Shown: one piece after another, positions 1 to 10,272 of the stretch
Position numbering within the stretch: position 1 is the first letter of the stretch
Layout: every line of letters begins with the position of its first letter
DNA from: an uncultured Myxococcales bacterium
GTDB taxonomy: Bacteria; Myxococcota_A; UBA9042
Length of the DNA stretch: 64,000 nt
Assembly: GCA_903842345.1 (NCBI GenBank)
Contig: CAIMLR010000003.1
Location: 62,001 to 126,000, forward strand
Reading direction: 5' to 3'
Program-made: the position numbers and the translations under genes
The notes under the pieces: generated by a model
Database searches by the model: none
Told to the model about the DNA's origin: nothing
What the model saw: the letters and a program-made list of their open reading frames with translations, nothing else

Positions 1-480
1 GCTGTGACGGTCGCCGTGCTCCCGGAAGTGGAAGACACGGAAGTGGAGATTCGCGACCCGGATCTGCGGATTGACACCTATCGCGCGGGCGGCGCGGGCG
101 GTCAGCACGTCAACAAGACGGACTCGGCGGTGCGGATCACCCATTTGCCGACCGGGACGGTTGTGCAGTGCCAGGACGAGCGCAGCCAGCACAAGAACAA
201 AGCCAAGGCGATGATGCAGTTGCGCGCCAAGCTGTACGACCTGTACCAGCAAGAGCGGGCGAAGACGGAAGCGGCGTCGCGCAAGGATCAGGTCGGTTCC
301 GGCGATCGGTCGGAGCGGATTCGCACGTACAACTTCCCGCAGAACCGGCTGACGGATCACCGCATTGGCCTGACGATGCACTCGCTGGATCTGTGCATGG
401 AAGGCGACATCGAGCAGATGGTCCAGGCCATGCAGGCGGCCGAGCGCGCGCGTCTTCTGGCGCAGGAAACGCCAAATTAG
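1..480 (+). CDS. prfA: Peptide chain release factor 1, 3' part (cut by the window start)
   Basis: Ribosome release factor that reads UAA and UAG and triggers hydrolysis of peptidyl-tRNA. The frame is open from the first base, so only the C-terminal part is present. The translation begins with the class I release-factor stretch [10 protein letters not shown], followed by [20 protein letters not shown]. This carries the catalytic GGQ loop, whose Gln is the residue methylated by PrmC in this family. The following [11 protein letters not shown] and [12 protein letters not shown] segments are typical of RF1/RF2. I call RF1 from the overall match of the AVLPE and DLRIDTYRA segments; the codon-recognition motif that separates RF1 (PxT) from RF2 (SPF) lies upstream of the window. 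The stop is 3 bp from the stop of the convergent next gene. Confidence in RF1 over RF2 is high. Confidence 0.95.
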   Translation, partial: AVTVAVLPEVEDTEVEIRDPDLRIDTYRAGGAGGQHVNKTDSAVRITHLPTGTVVQCQDERSQHKNKAKAMMQLRAKLYDLYQQERAKTEAASRKDQVGSGDRSERIRTYNFPQNRLTDHRIGLTMHSLDLCMEGDIEQMVQAMQAAERARLLAQETPN

Positions 481-483
481 GCT

Positions 484-1032
484 TCACGGTCGCGCCGCGT
501 TCAACACGGCTTCGATGACCAGGAGGGCAGCCTCGGCATCGCTGCGCGCTTCCCGACACAGCAGATCGCCTTCACTCACCTGCAGCGCCAGCGATTCAGC
601 CTTGCGCAGCTGATTGAGCTGCAGCGCGATGCGCTCCGCGAGGTGCTCCGCCCGTTCGGCGCGGGCCAGATGCTGATCCGGCACGACGTAGGGCGCAGCC
701 GGCAACCACCACAGCGGCCGCAGGTCCCAGTCCATGCGCACGGCAAAGCCGGTGTCCGTGCCGCTCATCAGGCGTTCCGACAGGCTGGTTGCCCCGAGGT
801 AGTAGCCCGTCTGGTCAAACACGCCGTTGCGCACCGTGACCGACAGCCGCGTTGGCAGGAGCCCGCGAAACCGCGACGGCGGCGCCACGACGCGCGGCGG
901 CGGCGACCGCCCGAGCAGGCCGAGCGCGTGCTGAATTTCCGCCCGCGGCACCTCCGGCAGCGCGCACGGATCCGCCGCGACCTGCGCAGGCGCCAGCACC
1001 CACAACCACATCCACGCCATGCGCCGCACCAT
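484..1032 (-). CDS. Secreted protein of unknown function
   Basis: Function not recognised. I choose the ATG at 1032 (182 aa) because GGAGG lies 5 bases upstream and translation from it gives a clear signal peptide: MVRRMAWMWLWVLAPAQVAA with a likely cut before DPCALPEV. A longer frame starts at 1077 but would place extra polar residues before the signal. The mature protein has Trp/Pro-rich stretches in the middle and an alanine- and leucine-rich, probably helical C-terminal half (about residues 115-180). Two Cys occur in the mature part (near DPCALP and LLCREA), which could form one disulfide bond. It is the last gene of the leftward group that begins at exbB, but 190 bp containing an inverted repeat separate it from the preceding lipoprotein gene. 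Confidence 0.6.
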   Translation of the reverse strand: MVRRMAWMWLWVLAPAQVAADPCALPEVPRAEIQHALGLLGRSPPPRVVAPPSRFRGLLPTRLSVTVRNGVFDQTGYYLGATSLSERLMSGTDTGFAVRMDWDLRPLWWLPAAPYVVPDQHLARAERAEHLAERIALQLNQLRKAESLALQVSEGDLLCREARSDAEAALLVIEAVLNAARP

Positions 1033-1161
1033 CCCGACCTCCAACCGGCAGCCAATGCCGGCGAGAAGCCTGTGCAAACGCCGTGCCAGCCGTGTGAGCC
1101 AAGTGCACTACGCGATTTCAAGGAGTTGCAGAGCGATTTGGCGTGGCAAAAGCCGCCGACG

Positions 1162-1211
1162 CGGTCTCACTTTCAGTCTCAGTACCCGTCCCGGTACCGG
1201 AAGTGAGACCG
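1162..1211. repeat. 11-bp perfect inverted repeat with inner stem and degenerate hexamer repeat
   Basis: Arms CGGTCTCACTT (1162-1172) and AAGTGAGACCG (1201-1211) are perfectly complementary, and an inner stem GTACC/GGTAC lies in the loop. Read on the minus strand the element is a run of six-base units of the form GRKACY (GGTACC, GGGACG, GGTACT, GAGACT and so on). It sits just downstream of the leftward lipoprotein gene ending at 1222. It could be a hairpin terminator, but no T-run follows on either strand. Confidence 0.55.
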
Positions 1212-1221
1212 GTTGCCGCTG

Positions 1222-2523
1222 CTAGTTCGGCGGACAGCCAGGCAGCGGCGGCGTCGTCCGGCATAGCGGATGGCGCTGATCGAGCGGATCGCCGACGTTC
1301 TTGGTTACGGTAACATGCCGCCGGAGCCACGACGTGCCGTTGCGACCGTCGCGCACGACAATCCACAGCGTCAACGTGACCGGCTTCTCGTCGACTTCCA
1401 GGCCCGGCGCGGTGAACGCGTTTTCCGGGTATTCGTCGTAGGAACGGTCCTTGGCCCAGCTGCCGCCCGTCGTAAACCAGGAGAACAGCAGCGTCTCATA
1501 GACCGGCGGCGCGGTCGGATCGGTCGCCTTGCCCACATATTCTTTCGCGGCGCCCGGCCAAATCGGCAGCATCTCAAACGAGTCGCCGGGATGCAGGACC
1601 GGGGTCACGTCCTCGGGCCAGGCGACCAGGCCTGTGTACTTCGGATCCGTCACGTAGGTCTGCGTGTCGCCTTGCAGCGCGCCCAGCGCCTCCACCGCGC
1701 CGTCGTTCAGCGGCCAGTACACGGAGACGCCCGTCAGCGGCGGATTCTGGTCCGGGCACGCGCCGTCCGCGCGCTTGCTGACCTTGGCGGCGACGCGCGC
1801 GCAGTCCGTGTCGTAGGTCCGCCCGTCGCAGCCGCAGACGGGTTGGGTGTCGCACGCGTCGGCCTTGGTGCAGTCCTTGTCCTTGGCGGCGTCAAACGGC
1901 GCGCAAGCATTCGGTGTTGCCGCCGAGACGCTCAGGCGCTTGAAGCCCTGCAGGCATTTGTCGCGGTCGGCGCACGCGGTCGCCAGCGCGGTCTTGGGAT
2001 CGGGGCACTTGCCGCCAAAGAGGCTGGCCTCGGCGACCTGGAACAGGATGTAGCTGTCCGGCAACGACGCGCTGGCCAAGGGATTGCCGCTGGTTGTCGC
2101 GGACTTGCAGGCATCGGTGCTGGTGGCGCTGCTTGTGCTGGGCATTTGCAGGCCGAGCTTGGTGAACACAGCCTGGGCGTGCGACAGCGACGCGAAGACG
2201 TCGGCGATGCCCACTTGCGCGGTCACGTCCGTGCCGAGCGGAATCAGCAATTCGTCGTCGATGCAGCCGTAAGCGCCGTCCTTGGTCCACGTGTACGGGC
2301 AGTAGGCCCACGCGTAGCAGAGCGTCGCGTCGTCGGGCGCGCCGGCCGCCAGAACGGTCATCGTCGTCTCCGCCGTCATCGTGATCGCCGGCGGCTCCGC
2401 GCGGATGCCCAACACGCGCACTTTCGCAGGCACGACGAGGGACGGCGGATCCCAGTTGCCCGCGCACGACGAAAGCAGCGCGGTCAGGACGAGCAGGGCG
2501 GGGGCATGGGAGCGATGATTCAT
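1222..2523 (-). CDS. Kazal-like domain lipoprotein
   Basis: Outer-membrane or surface lipoprotein of unknown role. The start is set at ATG 2523 because MNHRSHAPALLVLTALLSSC is a clean lipoprotein signal with lipobox L-S-S-C (Cys20). The longer frame to 2631 runs into the upstream tonB-like gene. At about residues 235-265 the pattern C-x-PVCGCDGRTYDTDC, with a later Cys in DGAC, is that of a Kazal-type serine-protease-inhibitor fold. The N-terminal region contains several Cys (CYAWAYCPY, GCIDDELL). The C-terminal half is tryptophan- and aspartate-rich, resembling a beta-sandwich. It lies 23 bp downstream of the TonB-family gene in the same direction, so the two are probably cotranscribed. Protease inhibition is possible from the module but is not proven. 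Confidence 0.75.
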   Translation of the reverse strand: MNHRSHAPALLVLTALLSSCAGNWDPPSLVVPAKVRVLGIRAEPPAITMTAETTMTVLAAGAPDDATLCYAWAYCPYTWTKDGAYGCIDDELLIPLGTDVTAQVGIADVFASLSHAQAVFTKLGLQMPSTSSATSTDACKSATTSGNPLASASLPDSYILFQVAEASLFGGKCPDPKTALATACADRDKCLQGFKRLSVSAATPNACAPFDAAKDKDCTKADACDTQPVCGCDGRTYDTDCARVAAKVSKRADGACPDQNPPLTGVSVYWPLNDGAVEALGALQGDTQTYVTDPKYTGLVAWPEDVTPVLHPGDSFEMLPIWPGAAKEYVGKATDPTAPPVYETLLFSWFTTGGSWAKDRSYDEYPENAFTAPGLEVDEKPVTLTLWIVVRDGRNGTSWLRRHVTVTKNVGDPLDQRHPLCRTTPPLPGCPPN

Positions 2524-2546
2524 GGCGACGGTCCACAACACGGGCT

Positions 2547-3329
2547 TCACCGCGAAGGCTTGAATTCTACTGCAAACGAAATGCGATCGCGAAATGGCTT
2601 GCCGTCGCGCGTTCCGGCGTTGAATGCGCACTGGCGGATCTGGGCGATGGCGGCATCGTCAAATGGATCGCCGCCGCCGCGGGCGATGCGAATCTTGTCG
2701 ATGGCCCCGTCGGTGCCGATCTCGAGTGACAGCGTCACTTCCACGACGCGTCCAGCGCCTTCTGCGCCGTCTGGCCATTCAACCCGGCACCGCGACTTGG
2801 GGACCGCGTGCACGATCTCCACCTTGCGCGTCGCCTCGCCATTGCCGTCGCCGTTCTCTTCGTTCTTGGCCGGCGCCTCAACTTTCGGCACAAACCGCTG
2901 CCGCGTATTGCGCTCGTTGGCGTCGACGTTCGGATCGCCCAGCGTATCTTCCTTGCCCGCGTTCACCGCAACGCCCGAACCATCGCTCGCGCCATACGTC
3001 TTGGACAGCACCAGCGGCGCCGGCTCACTCGGCTTCTGCGCCGCTTCCGGCTTGGGCGCCTCGCTCTTGGGCTTGCTCGTCGGCTTTGCCACCGGCGTGG
3101 GCGCTTCAGTCGGCGCCTTCACCGCCGGTTCCGGGCTGGGCGGCTCGACCTTGGGCGGTTCCTTGGGCAGCTCTTTCTTGGGCAGGACGATCTGCTGGTG
3201 AACGGACCGCACCAGCTTCTTGGGATCCGGCGGCGGCATGTGCACAACCACAAGCGTCGACGCCCAGTACGCCAGCGCGCCGTGCAACAGCAGTGAAATC
3301 GCGGTCCCAATGGCCAAATCGCGGTTCAC
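2547..3329 (-). CDS. TonB-family energy-transducer protein
   Basis: Periplasm-spanning transducer working with the ExbB/ExbD (or TolQ/TolR) motor encoded immediately upstream. The start is GTG 3329, preceded by a G-rich GGGGGG site. One N-terminal transmembrane helix (ISLLLHGALAYWASTLVVV, about residues 11-29) anchors it. A long Pro/Lys/Glu-rich spacer (about 40-105) follows, as in TonB and TolA. The C-terminal region (about 165-258) has the TonB/TolA_bind-like pattern: VTLSLEIGTDGAIDKIRI, then DDAAIAQIRQCAFNAG and FAVEFKP. The conserved Cys pair in SRCRVEW and RQCAFN recalls TolA/TonB-like domains of delta-type proteobacteria. Gene order ExbB-ExbD-TonB with gaps of 9 and 15 bp indicates one operon. 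It could equally be called TolA-like. Confidence 0.85.
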   Translation of the reverse strand: MNRDLAIGTAISLLLHGALAYWASTLVVVHMPPPDPKKLVRSVHQQIVLPKKELPKEPPKVEPPSPEPAVKAPTEAPTPVAKPTSKPKSEAPKPEAAQKPSEPAPLVLSKTYGASDGSGVAVNAGKEDTLGDPNVDANERNTRQRFVPKVEAPAKNEENGDGNGEATRKVEIVHAVPKSRCRVEWPDGAEGAGRVVEVTLSLEIGTDGAIDKIRIARGGGDPFDDAAIAQIRQCAFNAGTRDGKPFRDRISFAVEFKPSR

Positions 3330-3344
3330 GGCGCCCCCCGACGC

Positions 3345-3776
3345 TTACGGCGCTTCAATGTCCTGCTCCTTGGTGTTGATCGCCACGTGCTCGACGCCCT
3401 GCAGGCGCACCGCGTCGATCGTCCGGACGACCGTTCCGTGCATCACGCGCCGATCCGCGCTCACCACCGCTTCCACGCCCGGCGTCTCCGCCACGGCCGC
3501 TTTCACGCGCACCGCGAGCGCCGCTTCCGTGACCGCATCACCGTTCACGAACAGCGCATTATCCTTGGTGATCACGATGCTCAGCGGCTTCTGCGGCTCT
3601 TTGGCCGCGCTCGCCGCCTTGGGCAGATCGACCTCGATCACCGGCTTCTTCATCTTCTCGGTCACCTCTTCGTTGGTGAGCATGAAAATGATGAGCAAAA
3701 CCAACATAATGTCGACCAACGGCGTCACGTTGATGTCGGCGATCACGTCATCGTCATTTCCGACTTTGCCAGCCAT
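3345..3776 (-). CDS. ExbD/TolR-family proton-channel subunit
   Basis: Inner-membrane motor subunit that with ExbB/TolQ converts proton flow into motion of the TonB-like partner. The 143-aa length is normal for the family. After a short cytoplasmic segment comes the signature INVTPLVDIMLVLLIIFM (about residues 15-32); the Asp in PLVDIML is the proton-carrying residue of the family. The rest is a periplasmic domain with the characteristic VVSADRRVMHGTVVRTIDAV segment near the C-terminus. ATG 3776 has AGGAGAGG just upstream. It lies between the ExbB-like gene (9-bp gap) and the TonB-like gene (15-bp gap). Confidence 0.93.
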   Translation of the reverse strand: MAGKVGNDDDVIADINVTPLVDIMLVLLIIFMLTNEEVTEKMKKPVIEVDLPKAASAAKEPQKPLSIVITKDNALFVNGDAVTEAALAVRVKAAVAETPGVEAVVSADRRVMHGTVVRTIDAVRLQGVEHVAINTKEQDIEAP

Positions 3777-3785
3777 CGACCTCTC

Positions 3786-4427
3786 CTACGCGCCCGTCTT
3801 GGTCGTCTTCAGGTGCGCCAGCAAGATCGCCGAAAGCGCATCCGTGTTGGCCTGGGTCCGCTTGACGATGGTGCGAAACTGGTTGTAGGCCACGACCGCG
3901 GGAATCGCGACGAAGAGGCCAATCGCCGTGGCGACGAGCGCTTCTGAGATACTGCCCATGATCATCGCCTGGCGGCTCGCGCCGGTTTGGCCTACCTGTT
4001 CTTTCAGGTCGGAGAACGCGCCGAGAATGCCGATGACCGTGCCGAGGAGGCCGATGAACGGCGAGTTGGCGCCGACGGAGCTCAAGAAGTTCAGGAACTT
4101 CTCATACCGCTGTTTCTCCACGGCTTCCTTGGCCGCCATGATTTCTGCAACGGCTTCCGGACCCCGGCGCATCTCGCGCACGCCAGCGAGCACGACCTGC
4201 GCCTCCATGCCCGTGTAGCCGCTCAGCACGTCTTCCGTCGCCTGCTGGCCTTTTTCAAGGGCGGCAAGCACCTTGGGCTGCAGTTCGGCGACCGGGACGC
4301 GGTTCTGCCACAGGAACAGCATTCGCGCGATCGTCACCGCCACCGAGCTGACGCCCAGCACGATCAGCAAAATGAGCACCCAAACGACGCCGATTTCATG
4401 AAACAAATTGGAAAGTTGCTGGGTCAT
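3786..4427 (-). CDS. MotA/TolQ/ExbB-family proton-channel protein
   Basis: Three-helix inner-membrane stator protein that forms the proton channel with the ExbD-like protein. I set the start at ATG 4427 (MTQQLSNLFHEIG, 213 aa) because GGAGAGG lies upstream and this length fits the family; a longer frame reaches 4469. The first membrane helix is VWVLILLIVLGVSSVAVTI. Helices two and three carry the family signature, SFIG-like NSPFIGLLGTVIGILGAF (about residues 130-147) and ISEALVATAIGLFVAIPAVVAYN (about 165-187). The Thr residues of these helices that line the proton path in the family are present. First gene of the operon reading leftward, and divergent from the rel gene across 358 bp. Confidence 0.93.
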   Translation of the reverse strand: MTQQLSNLFHEIGVVWVLILLIVLGVSSVAVTIARMLFLWQNRVPVAELQPKVLAALEKGQQATEDVLSGYTGMEAQVVLAGVREMRRGPEAVAEIMAAKEAVEKQRYEKFLNFLSSVGANSPFIGLLGTVIGILGAFSDLKEQVGQTGASRQAMIMGSISEALVATAIGLFVAIPAVVAYNQFRTIVKRTQANTDALSAILLAHLKTTKTGA

Positions 4428-4785
4428 GATGGTCTTCTGCCTCTCCAAGTTGGCTGCAGCGCGGGCCAATCAGGGCCGCTCGGTCATCGTCCGGTGGGCC
4501 TTGATTGGCCGCATCCCGCGCCACACCTGCAGTTAGATGTAGCAGCGTTGCGATGGATGCGCTCGTCATTGCGCCTGCCGCGAGCGAAGTCGCAGGTCGG
4601 GGGCAGATGGTGAGCGATTGGCTGGCGGCGCAAAGGGCGTCACCGACCGCGAACGACGCGGCAAAATGGTGACAGCGGCGCCGACATTATGCAAGCTCAA
4701 GCCCGGGGCGATGCGTCGGGGTACCAACCGGACCCATCGTGGGGCAGCACAACTCGTGGCTTTGCGACGAGATGGACGGAACAAA
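4428..4785. promoter_or_regulatory. Divergent intergenic region between exbB-like and rel genes
   Basis: The 358 bases hold the 5' ends of two divergent transcripts. The clearest element is an inverted repeat at 4464-4510, listed separately. I see no convincing promoter that fits the TANACT pattern found elsewhere in the window. The frames that run through the region on both strands have no conserved features and look incidental. Confidence 0.5.
4464..4510. repeat. 14-bp inverted repeat upstream of the exbB-like gene
   Basis: Arms GGCCAATCAGGGCC (4464-4477) and GGCCTTGATTGGCC (4497-4510) pair at 13 of 14 positions, and the exception is a G-T wobble. The 19-base loop is not obviously structured. 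It lies about 40-80 bp upstream of the leftward exbB-like start, where an operator or a leader hairpin could act. Confidence 0.55.
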
Positions 4786-7071
<2,286 letters not shown>

Positions 7072-7074
7072 TCG

Positions 7075-8166
7075 CTACTGCTGCGGCACCGGCTGGCCAA
7101 AACGCGCCGAGTTCCGCGGCAGTCGCTTGTAGACGCCGGCGCCAAAGTGCGACTCCACTGCATCGCGATCCCAACGCAGCACCGCGGCGTGCAGCAGGCC
7201 ATCGCGCCACTCCTGCCGCTGACGCTCGGCCATTTGCTGGCATGCCGCCGCGTTCAACTGCGCCAGGATCACCGGATCGGCCTTGCCCGAACGCGTCGGT
7301 TCGCGCGCCGCCAGCAGCACCACGGAATAGCCCCACACGGTCTCGATGGGCTGCGACACGTCGCCCAAATGCGCCGTCTCCACCCACTGCGCAATATTCG
7401 GCTCGCCGGGACGGAAATGACCGCCGCCAAACCCTGGTTCGCCCGCGCGGAAGAAGTCATAGCGCCGCAGTTGCAGCCGCACGTCGCGCGCCGCACCGTC
7501 CGCAACCGCAGCTTCAAACGCGTCCGTCCGCGCGCCTTTGACCGGCGATTGCGCCACCGCAACGTCCGTCACGTCCGCGGCCAGTCCCAGCGGCGGCAGG
7601 GTCTGCCAGTGTGCCTTCAGGCCCTCCGCGAGCTTCTTCATCTGCGGCAGCGTCGCCGCGCGACACGCCGCCAAATCAGCCGGCGGACACTTGTCCGGAT
7701 CGGGACAACACTGCAGCTGCGCATCCCAAATCGCGAATTTCGCCGGGTGTTTGTAGCGCGCCAACTGCTGCATGTAGAGGAGCTTGACCTCGCCGGGATC
7801 CGCTTCACACGTCGGCTCACCGCGCCACACGTTCGCCGCGAAACGCTCCGCCGATTGCCACGGCCGTTCCCCCGGCTTCGGCGTCTCCTTCAGCACGTAC
7901 ATCTCCCGCACCGCCAGCAGATCCTGCGCCGCCAGCACCATCGCCTGGAACGCGGCATCCTCGGGATTCAACGTCGGCGGCAGGCGCGCGAGGCGATCGC
8001 GCACGTGGGAGAGATGCAGCTCAAAGGCGTCGACCTTGCCAACGACGGGATCGGCTTCGACACCGACCGCTGGCGGCTGGGGCGCCGATGCCGCATCGAC
8101 CGGGGCCGACGGCGGCTTGCCACAGGCCACCAGCGCGGTCAGCAGGACGAGGCCAACGGCCTTCAC
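7075..8166 (-). CDS. Parvulin-like (PpiC-type) peptidyl-prolyl isomerase lipoprotein
   Basis: Probable periplasmic foldase attached to a membrane by lipid. The N-terminus MKAVGLVLLTALVACG is a lipoprotein signal with Cys15. The middle (about residues 35-200) resembles the SurA/PrsA-type chaperone arm: helical, with Cys-containing segments (CCPDPDKCPPADLAAC). About residues 225-300 match the PpiC pattern: RRYDFFRAGEPGFGGG, then WVETAHLGDVSQPIETVWGYSVVLL, which is the usual G-x-S-x-P-hydrophobic-x-T-x-x-G-hydrophobic motif at the end of the domain. GTG start; the GTGA overlaps the stop of the ornithine carbamoyltransferase gene by 4 bp, so the two are translationally coupled despite unrelated roles. 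Confidence 0.75.
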   Translation of the reverse strand: MKAVGLVLLTALVACGKPPSAPVDAASAPQPPAVGVEADPVVGKVDAFELHLSHVRDRLARLPPTLNPEDAAFQAMVLAAQDLLAVREMYVLKETPKPGERPWQSAERFAANVWRGEPTCEADPGEVKLLYMQQLARYKHPAKFAIWDAQLQCCPDPDKCPPADLAACRAATLPQMKKLAEGLKAHWQTLPPLGLAADVTDVAVAQSPVKGARTDAFEAAVADGAARDVRLQLRRYDFFRAGEPGFGGGHFRPGEPNIAQWVETAHLGDVSQPIETVWGYSVVLLAAREPTRSGKADPVILAQLNAAACQQMAERQRQEWRDGLLHAAVLRWDRDAVESHFGAGVYKRLPRNSARFGQPVPQQ

Positions 8167-9107
8167 CGTTTGGCCATCAGCGTCACGAGAATCGCCTTCT
8201 GGATGTGCAGCCGGTTCTCCGCCTCGTCAAAGATGATGGAACGCGGACCGTCGCACACTTCCGCGCTCACTTCCTCGCCGCGATGCGCCGGCAGGCAGTG
8301 CATGAAGAGGCAGCCGGCGTTGGCGCGCCGCATCATCGCCTCGTCGACCATGAAGCCCGCGAAGTCGCGCACGCGCTTGTCGTGCTCTTCCTCCTGGCCC
8401 ATGGACGCCCAGACGTCCGTGTAGATGCAATCCGCGCCGCGCACGCCGTTGACGATGTCCGCCGTCACGACGATTTTCGCGCCCGTCTCCTTGCCCAACG
8501 TCTCGCAGCGCGCGACGATCTTCGGGTCCGGCCAGTAGCCCTTGGGCGCCACGATCGTCACGTTCATGCCCGTCGCCGCGCCGACGTCCATCAGCGAATG
8601 CGCCATGTTGTTGCCGTCGCCGACGTAGCACAGCGTCTTGCCGCGCAGGACCGCGGGATCGTACGTGCCCTTGGGGCTCCAGTGCTCAATCAGCGTCTGC
8701 GCGTCGCACATCGTCTGGCACGGATGCTCCAGGTCGGACAGGCCGTTGATGATCGGCACGGTCGCGAACTGCGCGAGTTCTTCCACGATTTCATGGCCAT
8801 AAACGCGTGCCATGATGCCATTGCAGTAGCGACTGATGACCTGCGCGGTGTCGGAAATCGTCTCGCCGCGGCCGATTTGGATGTCAGCGGCGCTCAGGAA
8901 CAGCGCGTGGCCGCCCAACTGGTACATGCCGACTTCAAAAGACACGCGCGTGCGGGTCGACTTCTTCTGGAAAATCATCGCCAGCGTCTGGCCGGCCAGC
9001 GTCTGCCGGTAGTTCTCCGGATGGAGCTTGATGTCGTTGGCGAGCAGCAGGCAGTCGCGGACCTGCGCGGGCGAGAAATCCATCACGGACAGGAAATGGC
9101 GGGGCAT
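8163..9107 (-). CDS. argF: Ornithine carbamoyltransferase
   Basis: Cytosolic enzyme joining carbamoyl phosphate and ornithine to citrulline, or the reverse in arginine breakdown. Start at ATG 9107 with GGAG six bases upstream (314 aa); the frame runs to 9203 without homology. All signatures are present: STRTR (residues 50-54) for carbamoyl-phosphate binding, DLEHPCQ (about 125-131), the central binding segment VGDGNNMAHSLMD, and FMHCLPAHRGEEV near the C-terminus for ornithine binding. The upstream gene in the same direction encodes carbamate kinase, so it could serve as a catabolic arcB; no arginine deiminase gene is in the window. A promoter of the form GTGACG-17-TACACT precedes it, so it can be transcribed independently of the kinase. 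Confidence 0.93.
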   Translation of the reverse strand: MPRHFLSVMDFSPAQVRDCLLLANDIKLHPENYRQTLAGQTLAMIFQKKSTRTRVSFEVGMYQLGGHALFLSAADIQIGRGETISDTAQVISRYCNGIMARVYGHEIVEELAQFATVPIINGLSDLEHPCQTMCDAQTLIEHWSPKGTYDPAVLRGKTLCYVGDGNNMAHSLMDVGAATGMNVTIVAPKGYWPDPKIVARCETLGKETGAKIVVTADIVNGVRGADCIYTDVWASMGQEEEHDKRVRDFAGFMVDEAMMRRANAGCLFMHCLPAHRGEEVSAEVCDGPRSIIFDEAENRLHIQKAILVTLMAKR

Positions 9108-9144
9108 GGCGGGCTCCAGGTCGGCTACAGGCGTCGACGGCGGG

Positions 9145-9173
9145 AGTGTAACGCTTTGCCGGAGCGGCGTCAC
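9145..9173 (-). promoter_or_regulatory. Promoter of the ornithine carbamoyltransferase gene
   Basis: On the minus strand: -35 GTGACG, 17-bp spacer, -10 TACACT (AGTGTA at 9145-9150 on the plus strand), about 38 bp upstream of the start codon. The -10 is identical to that found before gyrA and ugd. Confidence 0.6.
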
Positions 9174-9303
9174 CGTGGGCCAAGGGCTCGTGCACGGACA
9201 CATCGATCAAGTCCCGGCCGTGTGTCGCCGGTTGGATCGCGCAGCGGGCGCTCTTCGCGACCCAGCGACGAGCGTCCGACACTACGGTCATGGCTGCACG
9301 GCG

Positions 9304-10251
9304 CTAGGGGACGATGCGCGTTCCTGACCGACCCGACGCCATGCGGCCCAGATGCGCGACGTCGCCGATGATCGCCGGATGGCCGGTTGCGTGGGTGAAT
9401 TGCAGCGCCGCTTGCACCTTGGGCCCCATCGACCCAGCGGGAAACTGGCCTTCGGCGAGGAACTGCTCGGCCTGCGCGATCGTCATCTGCTCGAGGCGGC
9501 GCTCGGTCGGCTTGCCAAAGTCCAGCGAGACGCGATCCACCGCCGTGACGATGAGCAGCGCGGCCGCGCCCAGCACCTGGCCCAGCAACGCCGCTGTGCG
9601 ATCCTTGTCGATGACGGCCTCCACGCCCACGGTGCGCCCGCCTGGCGCGTGCATCACCGGCACGCCGCCGCCACCGCCCGCGATCACGACGTCCATGCGG
9701 GAGACCATGGCGTCGATCGCCTCGACGTTGAGGATGCCGATCGGCATCGGCGACGCGACGACCTTGCGCCAGCCGCGGCCTGAATCCTCCACCATCTGCC
9801 ATTTTTGCTTGCGCTTGAGCTCACTGGCGCGGTGTGCGGCAAAGAACGGCCCGACGGGCTTTGTCGACTTGGCGAACGCCGGATCCTTGGCGTCGACTTC
9901 CACAAGCGTCAGCACGGTGCCGATCCGCAGCGCGTGGCTCTGGTTGTACAGCGCCAGCTCCAGCAGATACCCCATGGTGCCCTGCGTCGAGGCCACGCAG
10001 GCATCCAGCGGCGCGATCGGCAGCTTGGTCGAGGCTTCCTCGTTGCGGATCAGCTCCTGGCCGACCTGCGGGCCGTTGCCGTGCACGCAGAGCACACGGA
10101 AACCGCGGCGCGCCAAGTTGTGGAGCGCCTTGGCCGCCTGTTCAGCGCGCTTGAGCTGTTGGATGAAGCTGCCGTCGTCCTGCGGCTGCAGGAGCGCGTT
10201 GCCGCCAAAAGCGACGACAACGAGCGGGCGTCCCGAGCCGAATTGCCGCAT
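9304..10251 (-). CDS. arcC: Carbamate kinase
   Basis: Amino-acid-kinase-family enzyme that reversibly phosphorylates carbamate with ATP; in arginine breakdown it makes ATP from carbamoyl phosphate. The 315-aa length is normal. Diagnostic segments: VVVAFGGNALLQP (residues 10-22), CVHGNGPQVGQELIRNE (about 55-71), MDVVIAGGGGGVPVM (about 185-199), VIDKDRTAALLG, and the C-terminal GSMGPKVQAALQFTHATGHPA. It lies upstream of the ornithine carbamoyltransferase gene on the same strand with a 196-bp gap that contains a separate promoter, and 21 bp downstream of the bactofilin gene. The pair suggests use of carbamoyl phosphate for ATP formation, though arcA is not seen here. Confidence 0.93.
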   Translation of the reverse strand: MRQFGSGRPLVVVAFGGNALLQPQDDGSFIQQLKRAEQAAKALHNLARRGFRVLCVHGNGPQVGQELIRNEEASTKLPIAPLDACVASTQGTMGYLLELALYNQSHALRIGTVLTLVEVDAKDPAFAKSTKPVGPFFAAHRASELKRKQKWQMVEDSGRGWRKVVASPMPIGILNVEAIDAMVSRMDVVIAGGGGGVPVMHAPGGRTVGVEAVIDKDRTAALLGQVLGAAALLIVTAVDRVSLDFGKPTERRLEQMTIAQAEQFLAEGQFPAGSMGPKVQAALQFTHATGHPAIIGDVAHLGRMASGRSGTRIVP

Positions 10252-10272
10252 CGGAACTCCGGTCGGTCTGGC

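Noticed and set aside
1270-3201. 643-residue open frame antisense to the Kazal-like lipoprotein and TonB-like gene
   Set aside because: It lies opposite recognisable genes and is Arg/Ala/Gly-rich without any conserved motif, as expected for antisense frames in GC-rich DNA.
7330-7342. GCCCCACAC copy resembling the hairpin loops at 28.8 kb
   Set aside because: It lies inside the parvulin-like gene with no flanking stem, so it is a chance match.
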